From positions 2,728,001-2,792,000 of the forward strand of contig NC_018719.1 of assembly GCF_000303155.1 (NCBI RefSeq): 64,000 nt of DNA. The letters are read 5' to 3'. The notes below the pieces were generated by a model, which worked only from the letters and a program-made list of their open reading frames with translations, had not been told where the DNA came from and made no database searches. Made by a program: the position numbers and the translations under genes. This stretch comes from Candidatus Nitrososphaera gargensis Ga9.2 (lineage in GTDB: Archaea > Thermoproteota > Nitrososphaeria > Nitrososphaerales > Nitrososphaeraceae). Position 1 is the first letter of the stretch. Every line of letters begins with the position of its first letter. Below are positions 34,360 to 43,891 of this stretch, piece by piece.

Positions 34360-36093
34360 TTGACGAAGAAAAATTCTGACGTTGCCAAGGTGATGCGGGA
34401 CCTTGGCTTTCTTACCGAGGTGGGCGAGGACGACCCAAACGCGCAATTCAGGGCGCGAGCCTACTACAGGGCGGCAGACACGATAGCGAGCTTGCCGGAG
34501 GACGTTGCCGTCATGTACAGCAGGAACGGCATCAAGGGGCTTTTAGAAATCCCTTCAATCGGCAAGGCGATCGCGGCAAAGATAGAGGAGTACATCAAGA
34601 CAGGCAAGGTGCACACGCTTGAGAAGATGAAGGCAGAGATCCCAATCAACATCGACGAGCTGTACGGCCTAGAGGGCGTCGGCCCAAAGACGATCAGGGC
34701 GCTGTACGACAAGCTGCAGGTAAAGAACCTTGCAGATCTGGAGAAGGCCGCCAGAGAAGGCAGGCTGCGGACGGTGCCGGGCTTTACTGAGAGAAAAGAG
34801 CAGGACGTGCTGAAAAAGATCGAGTTTTTCAGGACAGGAAGGGGTCGGCACATAATAGGCGAGGTCTACCCGCTCATAAAGCAGATCGAAAAGAGCCTGT
34901 TGCAGGTCGCAGGCGTGAAAAACGCTGTTGCCGCCGGCTCGGTGCGCCGGATGAAAGAGACCATAGGCGACATCGACTATCTGGTTGCTGCCAGCGATCC
35001 GGAGCCCGTGATGGATTTTTTCACAAAAATGCCTGAGGTTCAGGAGGTGTTCGGCAGGGGACCGGCCAAGGCGTTTGTCAGGCTGACAAGCGGGATAGAC
35101 GCCGACCTGTTGGTAGTGCCGGAGGAGAGCTGGGGCTCAGCGCTCCAGTATTTCACCGGGAGCAAGGAGCACTCGGTCGAGCTGCGCAAGATAGCGCTTT
35201 CAAAGGGCCTGCGGCTGAACGAGTGGGGCGTTTTCAAGGGAGAAAAGAGGGTTGCAGGTGCGGCCGAGGAGGAAGTCTATCAGGCGCTTGGCCTGCAGTG
35301 GATGCCGCCAGAGATGCGGGAGAACGCCGGCGAGATAGAGCTTGCCCGGCAGAACAGGATCCCAAAGCTAGTGGAATATGGAAGCCTGAAGGGCGACCTG
35401 CAAGTCCACAGCGAAAACAGCGACGGCACGGCCACGATAGAAGAGATGGCGCGCGGAGCCAAGGCGTTTGGGCTCGACTACATAGCGATCACCGACCATA
35501 CAAAGAGCCTTGCGCTTGCCGGCGGCCTTGACGGGCAGGAGCTTTTGGAGCAGGCACAAAAGATAGCAGAGCTCAACGACAGGCTGGAAGGAGGATTCCG
35601 AGTCCTTGCGTCTGCAGAGGTCAACATCATGAAGGACGGCTCGCTTGACATAGCAGACAATGTGCTTGATAAGCTCGACATCGTAGGTGCGGCCATCCAC
35701 TCACACTTTAACCTGCCAGTCGAAGCGCAGACAGAGCGGCTGACAAGGGCTGCAAAGAACCCAAACGTAGACATACTGTTCCACCCGACTGGCAGGCTCA
35801 TCAACAAGCGGCTCGGCTACCCCGTCGACATTGAGCAGGTAATCGAGGTCGCAAAGGACACCGGCACCGTCCTTGAAATCGATGCCCACTATGACAGGCT
35901 GGACCTGAAGGACGAGTATGCTAGGATGGCAGTGAAAAAAGGCGTGAAACTGGTTGTCGACTCTGACGCCCACCACCCGATCCACTATGCGTTCCTCATG
36001 TTTGGCGTCGCGCAGGCAAGGCGTGGCTGGGCGACGCCCGCAGACGTACTCAACACGCTCCCGGCAGACAGGCTGCTAAAAGTACTCAAGTAA
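34360..36093 (+). CDS. polX: Family X DNA polymerase with PHP domain (PolX)
   Basis: The 577-aa protein has helix-hairpin-helix modules (LLEIPSIGKAIAAKIEEY), the nucleotidyl-transferase motifs AAGSVRRMKETIGDIDYLV and DADLLVV, and a C-terminal PHP phosphoesterase domain with DLQVHSENSDGT, AITDHTKSL, HSHFN and DSDAHHP metal ligands. PolX proteins fill gaps in base-excision repair, with the PHP part as a 3'-exonuclease or phosphatase. The start is uncertain: TTG at 34360 matches the family N-terminus (MTKKNSDVAKVMRDLG); ATG at 34324 is also in frame. A 183-aa membrane gene follows. Confidence 0.94.
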   Translation: MTKKNSDVAKVMRDLGFLTEVGEDDPNAQFRARAYYRAADTIASLPEDVAVMYSRNGIKGLLEIPSIGKAIAAKIEEYIKTGKVHTLEKMKAEIPINIDELYGLEGVGPKTIRALYDKLQVKNLADLEKAAREGRLRTVPGFTERKEQDVLKKIEFFRTGRGRHIIGEVYPLIKQIEKSLLQVAGVKNAVAAGSVRRMKETIGDIDYLVAASDPEPVMDFFTKMPEVQEVFGRGPAKAFVRLTSGIDADLLVVPEESWGSALQYFTGSKEHSVELRKIALSKGLRLNEWGVFKGEKRVAGAAEEEVYQALGLQWMPPEMRENAGEIELARQNRIPKLVEYGSLKGDLQVHSENSDGTATIEEMARGAKAFGLDYIAITDHTKSLALAGGLDGQELLEQAQKIAELNDRLEGGFRVLASAEVNIMKDGSLDIADNVLDKLDIVGAAIHSHFNLPVEAQTERLTRAAKNPNVDILFHPTGRLINKRLGYPVDIEQVIEVAKDTGTVLEIDAHYDRLDLKDEYARMAVKKGVKLVVDSDAHHPIHYAFLMFGVAQARRGWATPADVLNTLPADRLLKVLK

Positions 36094-36126
36094 TCAATAT
36101 ATCTGGAATGTCGATACTTTTACGCC

Positions 36127-36678
36127 GTGCGTGCGACCGTTGAAAAGGACGACCTGAAGGCGAGAAAGATATTCCTTGGCATCTTTTACTTTTGCGCCTT
36201 TATGATGGCCATCATAACGTTCTATGCCATCTATGTCAGCCTCAATGAATACATGCAGACGGGCAGGGTCGTGATAGGCGAGGTGCTGGTGGAAACCGAG
36301 TTTCCGTTCCCCGGCCTTGCTAAGCTTGTGACGTACCTGATGATAGTTTCTGTAGTCGGCTGGTACTGCGTGGTCAGGCTTGGCGGGGATAAGGTAAAGA
36401 GTATCCCCAAGTGGCTCAAGTCAATACTGCAGCTGATAGTGCTTGCAATCGCGGTCGTGTCGCTCTATGAATTCGTCTACAACTTTATCGTGTGGAACTC
36501 GCTCATGACGGCAGATGTGATGAGAGGCATAATAAATTTCGATGACATCAATGTAGAATATCCCAGTCCCAATACGCCGTGGAACTTGGTGTTTGCGACC
36601 AAGATGTCGCTTGCCGCGTTCCTGATCTCGGCCCATGGCTTTTACACCATGAGCAAGCCGGAGAGAAAGCTAGAGTAG
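36127..36678 (+). CDS. Four-helix membrane protein, 183 aa
   Basis: The protein starts with GTG at 36127 and has hydrophobic segments at about residues 17-41, 63-84, 97-121 and 150-172. An extracellular-type loop (MTADVMRGIINFDDINVEYPSPNTP) separates the last two. It has few charged residues in the membrane helices. Family and role are unknown; it probably shares the PolX transcript (gap 33 bases). It overlaps the convergent flavoprotein gene by nine bases. Confidence 0.75.
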   Translation: MRATVEKDDLKARKIFLGIFYFCAFMMAIITFYAIYVSLNEYMQTGRVVIGEVLVETEFPFPGLAKLVTYLMIVSVVGWYCVVRLGGDKVKSIPKWLKSILQLIVLAIAVVSLYEFVYNFIVWNSLMTADVMRGIINFDDINVEYPSPNTPWNLVFATKMSLAAFLISAHGFYTMSKPERKLE

Positions 36679-37827
36679 CCACTCTTTTACCCTAATTCTT
36701 TCAAAGTCCTGCTTTTTCTGGAAATTCTGCTCGGACGGCGCTTCAAGTCTGACCGCCGGGCCGGCTGGGTTGAAAAAGTCGGCCTCTAGGTAGCCAGCGC
36801 GCCCGTTGCCCATTTCCATGAAGCAGTAGCCCTGCCCGGCAAACGCCGCGACCGCTGGCCTGCCGCTGATCTCGTCGATGATCTGCCTAGCGGCGACCTT
36901 TGCCTGCTCCTCGGCAAATATGCCAGCCTTGGGCAGGGCCATAGCGCCCACCTTTATCTCGGTGACATCGCCTACCGCAAAGACGTTCTTGAATCTGGTC
37001 TTCATGGTGTTCCTGTCGATTGCCACCCAGTTGCTGTTGCCCTCTGCTGCTATCAGGCCGGCGCTCCTGACCACCTCTGGGACCCTGTGGGGCGGGATGC
37101 CCACAAGCACGTCATAGTCTGCCTTGCTCCCGTTCTCAAACTCAAGCGTGTCGTCTGTGACCGACTTTAATTTGTGAGAAGAGTGGAAGCTTATGCCGCG
37201 CTGCGAAATTATCTCAACTACGTTTGCGCTTACCTGAGGGCCGGCAACAGGCATCGCTATCGGGGCTGGCGCGTAGATGTCGATCTCTATGTTGTTTCTG
37301 GTGCCCTGCCTTGACAACATGCTGTCAATTATCAGCGACGCTTCATAGGGCGCCGGCGGGCACTTGTAGGGCATCCCCATTATCGCAATCGCCACTTTGC
37401 CGCGCTCAAGCTGGAGCAGCCTGTCCCGCAACTTTGGGACTTGCTGCGCGTCATAGAGGTTGTATCCTCTCCCGACAAAGCCGGCTATCCTGTCAGGAGC
37501 GAGCTCGGCTCCAAGCGCTACTATCAGGTAGTCGTATTCGATCCAGCCATGATCCCTTGCCTGCACCCTGCTCTGTGCAATCTCAATCTTTGTTACTTCA
37601 TCATTGAGGTACTCTATCCGCTTTGCGTTCAGCCCGTCAAGCGGAGTCAGGGACTCTTGTAGGTTGCGGCTCCCTTCCAGCACCCACAATTTCACAAGCC
37701 CCATCATGAATGACTTTTTCCTGTCTACTATAATGACACGATGATCCAAGCTCAAGTTTTTCCTGAGCTCTGTTGCCGCCGCCAGGCCGCCAAAGCCGGC
37801 CCCAAGGATCAAAATTCGCTTGCCCAT
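36670..37827 (-). CDS. FAD-dependent sulfide:quinone-reductase-like oxidoreductase
   Basis: The 385-aa protein begins MGKRILILGAGFGGLAAATEL, the FAD-binding Rossmann motif, and has VFAVGDVTEIKVG for the FAD ribityl contact. YKCPPAPYE is typical of sulfide:quinone and flavocytochrome-c sulfide dehydrogenase families. A second Cys lies near GYCFMEMG. Two-cysteine chemistry would fit sulfide oxidation to sulfane sulfur with electrons to quinone, but type-II NADH dehydrogenase cannot be excluded. It has no strong membrane helix; the end is basic (FERIRVKEWLL). ATG at 37827 is preferred over an in-frame start at 37869. Confidence 0.85.
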   Translation of the reverse strand: MGKRILILGAGFGGLAAATELRKNLSLDHRVIIVDRKKSFMMGLVKLWVLEGSRNLQESLTPLDGLNAKRIEYLNDEVTKIEIAQSRVQARDHGWIEYDYLIVALGAELAPDRIAGFVGRGYNLYDAQQVPKLRDRLLQLERGKVAIAIMGMPYKCPPAPYEASLIIDSMLSRQGTRNNIEIDIYAPAPIAMPVAGPQVSANVVEIISQRGISFHSSHKLKSVTDDTLEFENGSKADYDVLVGIPPHRVPEVVRSAGLIAAEGNSNWVAIDRNTMKTRFKNVFAVGDVTEIKVGAMALPKAGIFAEEQAKVAARQIIDEISGRPAVAAFAGQGYCFMEMGNGRAGYLEADFFNPAGPAVRLEAPSEQNFQKKQDFERIRVKEWLL

Positions 37828-37884
37828 CAGTGAAAAGATCGGAATACTATGTAAAAACTTTTTAGTCATGATTGCGATTCACAA

Positions 37885-38049
37885 ATGATGCCAGAGAAAA
37901 AGGACTATGCATTGTATGATGATGCAACCATTGAGAGGATGAAGCATTATTTCCGGCAGGAAGATCACGACGCGCTGCTAAGGTACATCAAGACCCACGG
38001 CATGCGAAGACACTTCGATGTTTTTGAAGAGATAAGTTCTTCTTCATAA
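37885..38049 (+). CDS. Small charged protein, 54 aa
   Basis: The frame begins MMPEKKDYALYDDATIERMK and ends EEISSSS with TAA at 38047. It is helical, His/Asp-rich and soluble. The in-frame second ATG is one codon on. Codon use is like the neighbours. Unknown family; it diverges from the flavoprotein gene. Confidence 0.6.
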   Translation: MMPEKKDYALYDDATIERMKHYFRQEDHDALLRYIKTHGMRRHFDVFEEISSSS

Positions 38050-38109
38050 CCATCATCCTAGCCTGTCTGTCGCATTATCCGCTTTTGCTGCGCAATGAAG
38101 GAAAGAAGC

Positions 38110-38859
38110 CTAGCGTTCCTGCGTCGTCGGCCTTATCAGTATCTCGTTCACGCTCACATGATCTGGAGCTTGAACGGCGAACAGGATCGCGTTTGCAATA
38201 TCCTCGGACTGCAGCTGCTGCGCCTCCTGCTGCTTAGTTGTCTGGACGTACTTTTCAAGCGACTTGTCGGTTATGGTGTTTAAAAGCTCTGTCGCAACTA
38301 CACCCGGCTCGATGCAGGTGACTCGTATGTTTGCCCTTTGGCTGACTTCTTGCCGCAGCCCTTCGCTGAAGGCCACTACCGCGTGCTTTGTCGCGCAGTA
38401 GACGCTTCCGGCAGGGAATACCGTCCTACCGGCCACGGAAGAAATGTTGATGATGTGCCCTGATTTTTTGTTGATCATGTGCGTGATGACAGCTGCGGTG
38501 CAGTAGAGCACTCCCTTGATGTTGACATCAATCATCCGGTCCCACTCATCAACCTTGAGGTTCTTGAAAAAGCTCAGTGGCATGAGGCCGGCGTTGTTGA
38601 TCAGAATGTCCACGGTTCCCCACTTCTTGATGACGGCATCGACAAAGGCATCGCACTCTTGCTTTTTAGTGACATCCAGCCTTTGGATGAAAACCTCGCC
38701 GCCGTTCTTTGCGATCTCGCTTTGCAGGGATTCTAGCCTGTCGGTGCGCCTTGCGCCTGCCGCTACCTTGGCGCCGGCCTTGGACAAAGCAAGCGCGGTG
38801 GCGTAGCCTATGCCGCTGCTCGCCCCTGTTATTATCGCAACTTTGCCCTTTATTGTCAT
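38110..38859 (-). CDS. Short-chain dehydrogenase/reductase
   Basis: The 249-aa enzyme has the NAD(P) motif [13 protein letters not shown] (about residues 10-22), NNAG at about 89, catalytic Ser in ISSVAG, and the YxxxK pair in YCATKHAV. The Arg in [10 protein letters not shown] suggests NADP preference. It follows the classical SDR layout with 3-oxoacyl or alcohol substrates; the substrate is unknown. It stands alone on the minus strand. Confidence 0.93.
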   Translation of the reverse strand: MTIKGKVAIITGASSGIGYATALALSKAGAKVAAGARRTDRLESLQSEIAKNGGEVFIQRLDVTKKQECDAFVDAVIKKWGTVDILINNAGLMPLSFFKNLKVDEWDRMIDVNIKGVLYCTAAVITHMINKKSGHIINISSVAGRTVFPAGSVYCATKHAVVAFSEGLRQEVSQRANIRVTCIEPGVVATELLNTITDKSLEKYVQTTKQQEAQQLQSEDIANAILFAVQAPDHVSVNEILIRPTTQER

Positions 38860-38959
38860 ATTATTATTCTATTATCATCCAGTTATGCTCGTCGTAATAT
38901 GCTTTTGCAATGGGCGTCAACCTTAAGTACGATGTGTACATCCTTAGAGTTGTGCGCTC

Positions 38960-39139
38960 ATGAGCCTCGATGACAATGACGAGCTGGCCTACCTGTGGAC
39001 CAAGGTGAAATTTGTCCAGAGATACATGAGCAAGAACAACTGCACTTTTGAAGTTGCCGAGCGCGAATTCCACACATGGATCGAGGGCCTGATGGATAGC
39101 AGGATCGAGCGCGCAAACAAGATGCTCAATTCGCGGTAG
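38960..39139 (+). CDS. Small acidic/basic helical protein, 59 aa
   Basis: ATG at 38960 opens MSLDDNDELAYLWTKVKFVQ and the frame ends TAG at 39137. The sequence is an amphipathic helix-rich protein with one Cys, and it starts divergently from the SDR gene. Coding character is convincing (no stops, mixed composition). No family is known. Confidence 0.6.
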   Translation: MSLDDNDELAYLWTKVKFVQRYMSKNNCTFEVAEREFHTWIEGLMDSRIERANKMLNSR

Positions 39140-39141
39140 AG

Positions 39142-39426
39142 CTAGGTGCTCTGTTCTTCCTGCCGCTGTATCTTTTGCTTCCTTGCCATGAACAGCAGTA
39201 GCATGCCAAACATGCCAAGTACTATTGCAAGCCCCTGAGCGCCGCCGTTAGGCACCACGAAAATATAGGCGACTGCGAACGTGATGCACGTTATCGCCTG
39301 TATGAAGTACGACATCCCCGGGTGCATATGGGTCTTTTTTGCAATATAGCCGATGACAAAGAACGCGGCTGCAGGATAGATGGTGAGCAGGATGTACTGG
39401 TCGATGTCAATGCCTAGGTGAGGCAT
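39142..39426 (-). CDS. Three-helix membrane protein, 94 aa
   Basis: Three hydrophobic helices (about residues 11-29, 41-59 and 63-81) with a basic end (MARKQKIQRQEEQST) make this a small polytopic membrane protein. The first loop is short and His/Met-rich (KKTHMHPGMS). The role is unknown. It lies 40 bases downstream of the GINS gene on the same strand and may be co-transcribed. Confidence 0.7.
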   Translation of the reverse strand: MPHLGIDIDQYILLTIYPAAAFFVIGYIAKKTHMHPGMSYFIQAITCITFAVAYIFVVPNGGAQGLAIVLGMFGMLLLFMARKQKIQRQEEQST

Positions 39427-39466
39427 CAGCTAAGAGAGCGCAAAATAGGTATTTATTTGCTTATTA

Positions 39467-40096
39467 TTATTCGACATGCACTTCGACCGCCGCGCCGCCC
39501 TCGATTATCGAGCGCGCGTTTTCAAAAGGCAGCGACGCGACATCTTCCTGCTGGAAGGGGCCGTACTTGTTCATGTCTACGCCTACAAATGCCTCGGTCG
39601 GCCTGAGGAACCTGACCACTATTTGCTTTGAGCGCATCCTTGCAGAGATCGACTCGAGCACCTTTGGCCGCCCCTTGATGGTGGCGGCGACAACTTCATC
39701 AATCCTGCTTTCGGACTCGCGCCTGCCGTCAAGGACGTACTTTTCCTCGTCTGTCAACTTGGAGTAGTCAAGCGGCTCGCCACCGGAGCGGATCTTGGCC
39801 TGCCTTGCTTCTATCAGCAGCTGCGCCGAGCTTGCAAGGAGCTCGGCCATGCGATCCCTTACCTTTGCCTCGACACCTTCGTAGCCCTGCCCCCTCAGGT
39901 TGCCAAGTGCCGCGGCTATCTTTTGGAAAGTGTCGGGCTCTATCGCCTGAAGCAACGGTGTTTCGATCTCTTTTTTCAAGAGCTTGTAGACATCCTTGAG
40001 CGCAAGGTGGCCGCCGCTGTTGCTGTCGTCCCCGGCATCCATTTCGCCGCGATTTTGCGCCTCAGCGGTTGATGACATTTCTAGATCACTTGACAA
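39467..40096 (-). CDS. GINS-like replication factor (Gins51 type)
   Basis: The 209-aa protein has a helical A domain (VYKLLKKEIETPLLQAIEP ... EAKVRDRMAELLASSAQLLIEARQAKI) and a C-terminal B domain, VRFLRPTEAFVGVDMNKYGPFQQEDVASLP, which is the conserved Gins51/Sld5-type barrel. The order A then B identifies the Gins51 class. In archaea it stabilises the MCM helicase complex and ties it to primase. An Asp/Ser-rich leader precedes the A domain. It diverges from glutamine synthetase. Confidence 0.9.
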   Translation of the reverse strand: MSSDLEMSSTAEAQNRGEMDAGDDSNSGGHLALKDVYKLLKKEIETPLLQAIEPDTFQKIAAALGNLRGQGYEGVEAKVRDRMAELLASSAQLLIEARQAKIRSGGEPLDYSKLTDEEKYVLDGRRESESRIDEVVAATIKGRPKVLESISARMRSKQIVVRFLRPTEAFVGVDMNKYGPFQQEDVASLPFENARSIIEGGAAVEVHVE

Positions 40097-40117
40097 GCCT
40101 TAAATTATAGCGTTTTA

Positions 40118-41605
40118 GTGCCTACTGATGGGATATTCCAGTTGCCTTATAAACTAGTTGACGGCAGGATCGAACCGTTAACATTTACAGCAGATCAGGT
40201 AATGAGCCGGCTCAAGGAAGACAAGATCAAGTTCCTTGACTTGCAGTTCACTGGGCTCTTTGGCCGGTTCCACCATACCACGATGGATTCCAAGATGTTC
40301 AGGGCGGAGGATTTCACCGACGGCCTGCCCAAGCTTGACGGGTCGTCTATCCGTGGCTTTACCGAGATCCACGAATCGGATCTCATCATAAGGCCGGACC
40401 CTTCCACATTTGCCACCGTGCCTTGGATCGGGACGCCGACAGCCAGGCTGATATGCGACATCCTGAGTGGCGGTAGCAAGCGCGAAATATTCCCCCGCGA
40501 CCCCCGCGGCATTGCAAAGAGGGCCGAACAGTACTGCATAGATCAGGGATTTGACACGTCCTACTGGGGTCCGGAAGTAGAGTTTTTCGTGTTTGACAAG
40601 CTCGAAGTCAACACCATGACCCCATATCAGGGTCAGAGCTACCACATACAATCGAGGGAGGCGCCTTGGTCAACGGATAGCGTGGGCTATGCCCTGAGGC
40701 TAAAGGAAGGCTACCTGCCAAGCGCGCCCGGCGACACCCTGATGGAGTACAGAAACGAGTGCGTTGACGTCCTCACCAACAACTTTGGCATAGTGTGCGA
40801 TGCGCACCACCATGAGGTTGCGACCGCCGGTCAGTGCGAAATAGATATTCGCTTTGACACTCTGGTCAACGCGGCCGACGCTGTGCAGAGCTACAAGTAC
40901 ATCGTCAAGAACATCGCCAAAAAACATAACATGATAGCGACGATGATGCCCAAGCCAATTGCGCTTGATAACGGCTCCGGGATGCACGTCAATGTCAGCC
41001 TCTGGAACAAGGGCAAGAACCTGTTCTACGACTTTGCAGACGAGTATGCCGAAATGTCGCAGACTGCGCGCTATTTTGGCGGCGGCATCATAGAGCACGC
41101 GCAGGCACTTGCCGCGATTGTTGCGCCCACGACCAACTCGTACAGGAGGCTCGTGCCCGGCTACGAGGCGCCGGTATACGTTGCATGGAGCACCGGCAAC
41201 AGATCCGCGATAATCAGGATCCCAGCGCACTACAAGGGACCCAAGTTTGCCAATCTAAAACGCATAGAGTTCAGGGCGCCGGACCCGTCGTGCAACCCGT
41301 ACTTGGCGTTCTCGGCCATACTTGCGGCCGGCATCGACGGCATCAAGAAAAAGAGGGACATTGGCGACCCTGTCAACGAGGACATTTTCAAGATGAGCCC
41401 CAAGAGGAGGCGCGAGTTTGGAATAACTCAGTTGCCCGCAAGCCTCAGGGAAGCGTACGAGGAACTAGAGAGCGACAACGCTTTCTTGAAGCCGGTATTT
41501 GACAGCGAAACGATAGACAGGATAATAGAGCACGAAGAAAAGGAGCACGTCGAGCTGGCAGTCAGGCCGCACCCACACGAGTTCTCTATGTACGCGGACG
41601 TCTAG
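40118..41605 (+). CDS. glnA: Glutamine synthetase, type I
   Basis: The 495-aa enzyme forms glutamine from glutamate, ammonia and ATP. Visible motifs are the Mg/Glu site VEFFVFDKL, the Glu-binding latch NGSGMHVNVSLW, NSYRRLVPGYEAPVY, RIEFRAPDPSCNPYLAFSA and NEDIFKM. The start is GTG at 40118 (MPTDGIFQLPYKL) close to the probable transcription start. The C-terminal adenylylation-type tyrosine region found in bacterial GSI is absent. It shares a divergent promoter of about 20 bases with the GINS gene. It assimilates ammonia, the key nitrogen source in an ammonia oxidiser. Confidence 0.96.
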   Translation: MPTDGIFQLPYKLVDGRIEPLTFTADQVMSRLKEDKIKFLDLQFTGLFGRFHHTTMDSKMFRAEDFTDGLPKLDGSSIRGFTEIHESDLIIRPDPSTFATVPWIGTPTARLICDILSGGSKREIFPRDPRGIAKRAEQYCIDQGFDTSYWGPEVEFFVFDKLEVNTMTPYQGQSYHIQSREAPWSTDSVGYALRLKEGYLPSAPGDTLMEYRNECVDVLTNNFGIVCDAHHHEVATAGQCEIDIRFDTLVNAADAVQSYKYIVKNIAKKHNMIATMMPKPIALDNGSGMHVNVSLWNKGKNLFYDFADEYAEMSQTARYFGGGIIEHAQALAAIVAPTTNSYRRLVPGYEAPVYVAWSTGNRSAIIRIPAHYKGPKFANLKRIEFRAPDPSCNPYLAFSAILAAGIDGIKKKRDIGDPVNEDIFKMSPKRRREFGITQLPASLREAYEELESDNAFLKPVFDSETIDRIIEHEEKEHVELAVRPHPHEFSMYADV

Positions 41606-42368
41606 CTACACTCCTCTTGCGCAGGATGAATCTTATCGCCTTGACATAGACGCTCTCGCCCTTGCCCTTTGTAATATAGGAAGCAACTACCGCAAATAGT
41701 ATCCCAAGCCCGGTGGCAGTTGACGTGAGCCATGTGATATAGTTGTTGTCAAGGGCCAGCCTGCCGCTCCAGAACTCTAGCGCGATGCGGATCAGGACCG
41801 TGATCAGCCCCTGCCCGGTTCCGACAAATACAAGGAACTTGCCAATGTTTACCCGGTTTGCCGCAAACAGCCCGGCGCCCATGAGCACAGTCAGGCCGCC
41901 AAGCTGGCTCAGGAGCGCCAGAAACCCTATCGGGATCACGGCATAGGTCCAGAAATCTCTGGCGGTGTTTATCACCAGCTGGTCGCGTATCAGGTTGTAG
42001 ATCTCGATGTTTGCCCGGTAGCCGGACAATAGGAACAGGATGCCAGAGACAAATGCGATGCCTGCTGCGAGCCTGTTCCTTGTCGTGCTGTAGCGCAGCG
42101 TCTGGAGGCGGTCGTAGACGATTCTCTGCTGGACGGCCGACTTGGGCACCTGCCCATAGATTGCTAGGCGCTTCATCTTTGAATGTGAGTACTTGTGCCT
42201 CGCTTCGTACGCTGTTATCCTCAGCCTGATCCCCTTTTTGTCCACGGACTCGGCAAGCGACTTGGGTATCAGGTAGCTTGAAAGCCCTATCAATCCCTTC
42301 TTCACGACCATGTATTCTGGCAGAGTTTTCCGAAGGAATCCTACCTTTTTCCGGTCTGACGAGTACAC
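41586..42368 (-). CDS. Multi-helix membrane protein with basic N-terminus, 260 aa
   Basis: A basic cytoplasmic-type N-terminus (residues 1-90; KYSHSKMKRLAIYGQVPKSAV) precedes four or five hydrophobic helices (about 96-112, 130-160, 166-185, 192-210 and 217-234), and the C-terminus is basic. No recognisable domain is present. Its end overlaps the glutamine synthetase gene by 20 bases. The function is unknown. The long overlapping frame 41749-42858 is a shadow. Confidence 0.7.
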   Translation of the reverse strand: MYSSDRKKVGFLRKTLPEYMVVKKGLIGLSSYLIPKSLAESVDKKGIRLRITAYEARHKYSHSKMKRLAIYGQVPKSAVQQRIVYDRLQTLRYSTTRNRLAAGIAFVSGILFLLSGYRANIEIYNLIRDQLVINTARDFWTYAVIPIGFLALLSQLGGLTVLMGAGLFAANRVNIGKFLVFVGTGQGLITVLIRIALEFWSGRLALDNNYITWLTSTATGLGILFAVVASYITKGKGESVYVKAIRFILRKRSVARRPRT

Positions 42369-42562
42369 CGACCTGTTGATGAGCGCTGCCCAGTCTGAAA
42401 ATGGATCGTGCGGTGTCGTACACTAGATATATGCTGACAGGGCTATTATGGGTTCTCTCCATACTACTCCCTGAAAGTGAGCCCCAAAAGTGAACCCTGC
42501 AAATGAACAAGTGCATGAGAAGGGGCGAAAAAACATGCAAAAACAAGTGATAAGACAAGCCA

Positions 42563-43633
42563 ATGTATACAATACGTGTGAAAAGCAATAATATTCCAGC
42601 CGCCGTCATTTCGTCTGCCGTGGCCGCGCTCTTGATAGTCGGCCTTGCCAACCAGGCATATGCTGCACAGATCAACGCGTCGTTGATACCGGAATTTGAC
42701 AGGGCAGCAGGCAGCTTTATTGGAGTAAAGTTTGTGCAAATGAGATACGAGCCGGGGAGCGCGGTGGCAGATCTGTTCAATGGCAGGACAGAGAGGATCG
42801 AGTTTTCCATACCGGGGACAAACTCAAGCGGAATTGACAGGCTGATAGCGGCGGCCAACCAAGCGCTGCTTAGGGTTCAGAGCCCAGTCCAGATAGTAAG
42901 TGCCAACCTCACATACTCTGGCGCAATCAGGGGCGAGGCTGACAGGCTCATGCTTACATACAGCGTCGAGTTCATCCCAACATTCTCCGGGTTCAAGCTC
43001 GATAGGAACGCCACTGACAACATACCCATAGACATCAACTGGAGGGGTTTTGTGATCGATGGGCCGGTGCTGGTCGATTCCCCGGAGCACGGCACGGTGA
43101 ACGTCAACCAGCCGATCGGGCTCTTGTCACTGGCGTTCCCTGAGTTTGCAGAAGGGCTCGCCGGCTCTTCTGAAGAAGCGCGGCAGATCATGGAAGAGCC
43201 GATACTTGACTTTAGCGAAGTGGGAGCGATGTCCATGGAAAGGTGGCACTGGCTCTTTGATCCGACTTGGAGCCAAGCAAGCACCGGAGGCATACTGAGC
43301 GGCGAGGGCATAGGCAGGGCCAAGGTTATGTCGGTATACTCGCTTGGCGAATGCAGCATCAGGGAAGGGTGCCCGCCGCCGAAAGAGAGTGACACAACAG
43401 TGAGCATTGACGGCACGCCGGTGCAGGTGCACATCTCCACCCCGCAACCAAACTCACAGATAGAGATCGCAGGGTTCACTAGTATCGAGAAGGCAGGAGG
43501 TCAGGAAATAATCAGAGTTGAGATGGACAACCCCAGCCTGTCGCTGCCACCCTTTACGATGCAGGTGCTCATGGTGCTTGCCGGCATGATGGGGGCGATA
43601 GCCTTCTTTGTGCTCTTCAAGTCCAGAAAGTAA
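42563..43633 (+). CDS. Secreted type-I membrane protein with signal peptide
   Basis: A signal peptide (residues about 1-36: VISSAVAALLIVGLANQAYA) leads to a 290-residue extracellular domain of beta-strand character, with two Cys near residue 275 (GECSIREGC). A C-terminal membrane helix (LMVLAGMMGAIAFFVLF) and a basic RK tail anchor the protein. This resembles surface proteins of Thaumarchaeota but no family is recognised. It starts a plus-strand gene between membrane gene pairs. Confidence 0.75.
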   Translation: MYTIRVKSNNIPAAVISSAVAALLIVGLANQAYAAQINASLIPEFDRAAGSFIGVKFVQMRYEPGSAVADLFNGRTERIEFSIPGTNSSGIDRLIAAANQALLRVQSPVQIVSANLTYSGAIRGEADRLMLTYSVEFIPTFSGFKLDRNATDNIPIDINWRGFVIDGPVLVDSPEHGTVNVNQPIGLLSLAFPEFAEGLAGSSEEARQIMEEPILDFSEVGAMSMERWHWLFDPTWSQASTGGILSGEGIGRAKVMSVYSLGECSIREGCPPPKESDTTVSIDGTPVQVHISTPQPNSQIEIAGFTSIEKAGGQEIIRVEMDNPSLSLPPFTMQVLMVLAGMMGAIAFFVLFKSRK

Positions 43634-43636
43634 AGC

Positions 43637-43888
43637 CTAGTACTTCCACTCGGCCGAGATGCCGTTCCACCACGCCCGGTACGGCCGGGCGTCCTGCCCG
43701 ATCTCTTCTTTTACCCTATGTTCTATTGAAAAGAACATATTTTCAAGGGCATCGGTCCCGCCGTCGGCGTAAAGCTCGCGCCCTATCTCCTGCACCCGCC
43801 CCTTTTTGTCAGCAAAGTCCGGGGCCTGCGGGCTCTGGATGCAGTAGGTGAGCAAATCGTACAGCTCTTCTTCCAGATAAGCGTCCAA
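43637..43888 (-). CDS. Small acidic helical protein, 83 aa
   Basis: The protein is rich in Glu, Asp and aromatic residues (MDAYLEEELYDLLTY) with an all-helical pattern. It follows the parvulin gene by three bases on the same strand. Conserved Trp-Trp-Asn near the end (AWWNGISAEW) stands out. No family is known; the pairing with parvulin could indicate a partner. Confidence 0.65.
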   Translation of the reverse strand: MDAYLEEELYDLLTYCIQSPQAPDFADKKGRVQEIGRELYADGGTDALENMFFSIEHRVKEEIGQDARPYRAWWNGISAEWKY

Positions 43889-43891
43889 TTT

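Noticed and set aside
41749-42858. 369-codon minus-strand frame
   Set aside because: It overlaps the 260-aa membrane protein gene and the 356-aa surface protein gene in another frame; composition is shadow-like.
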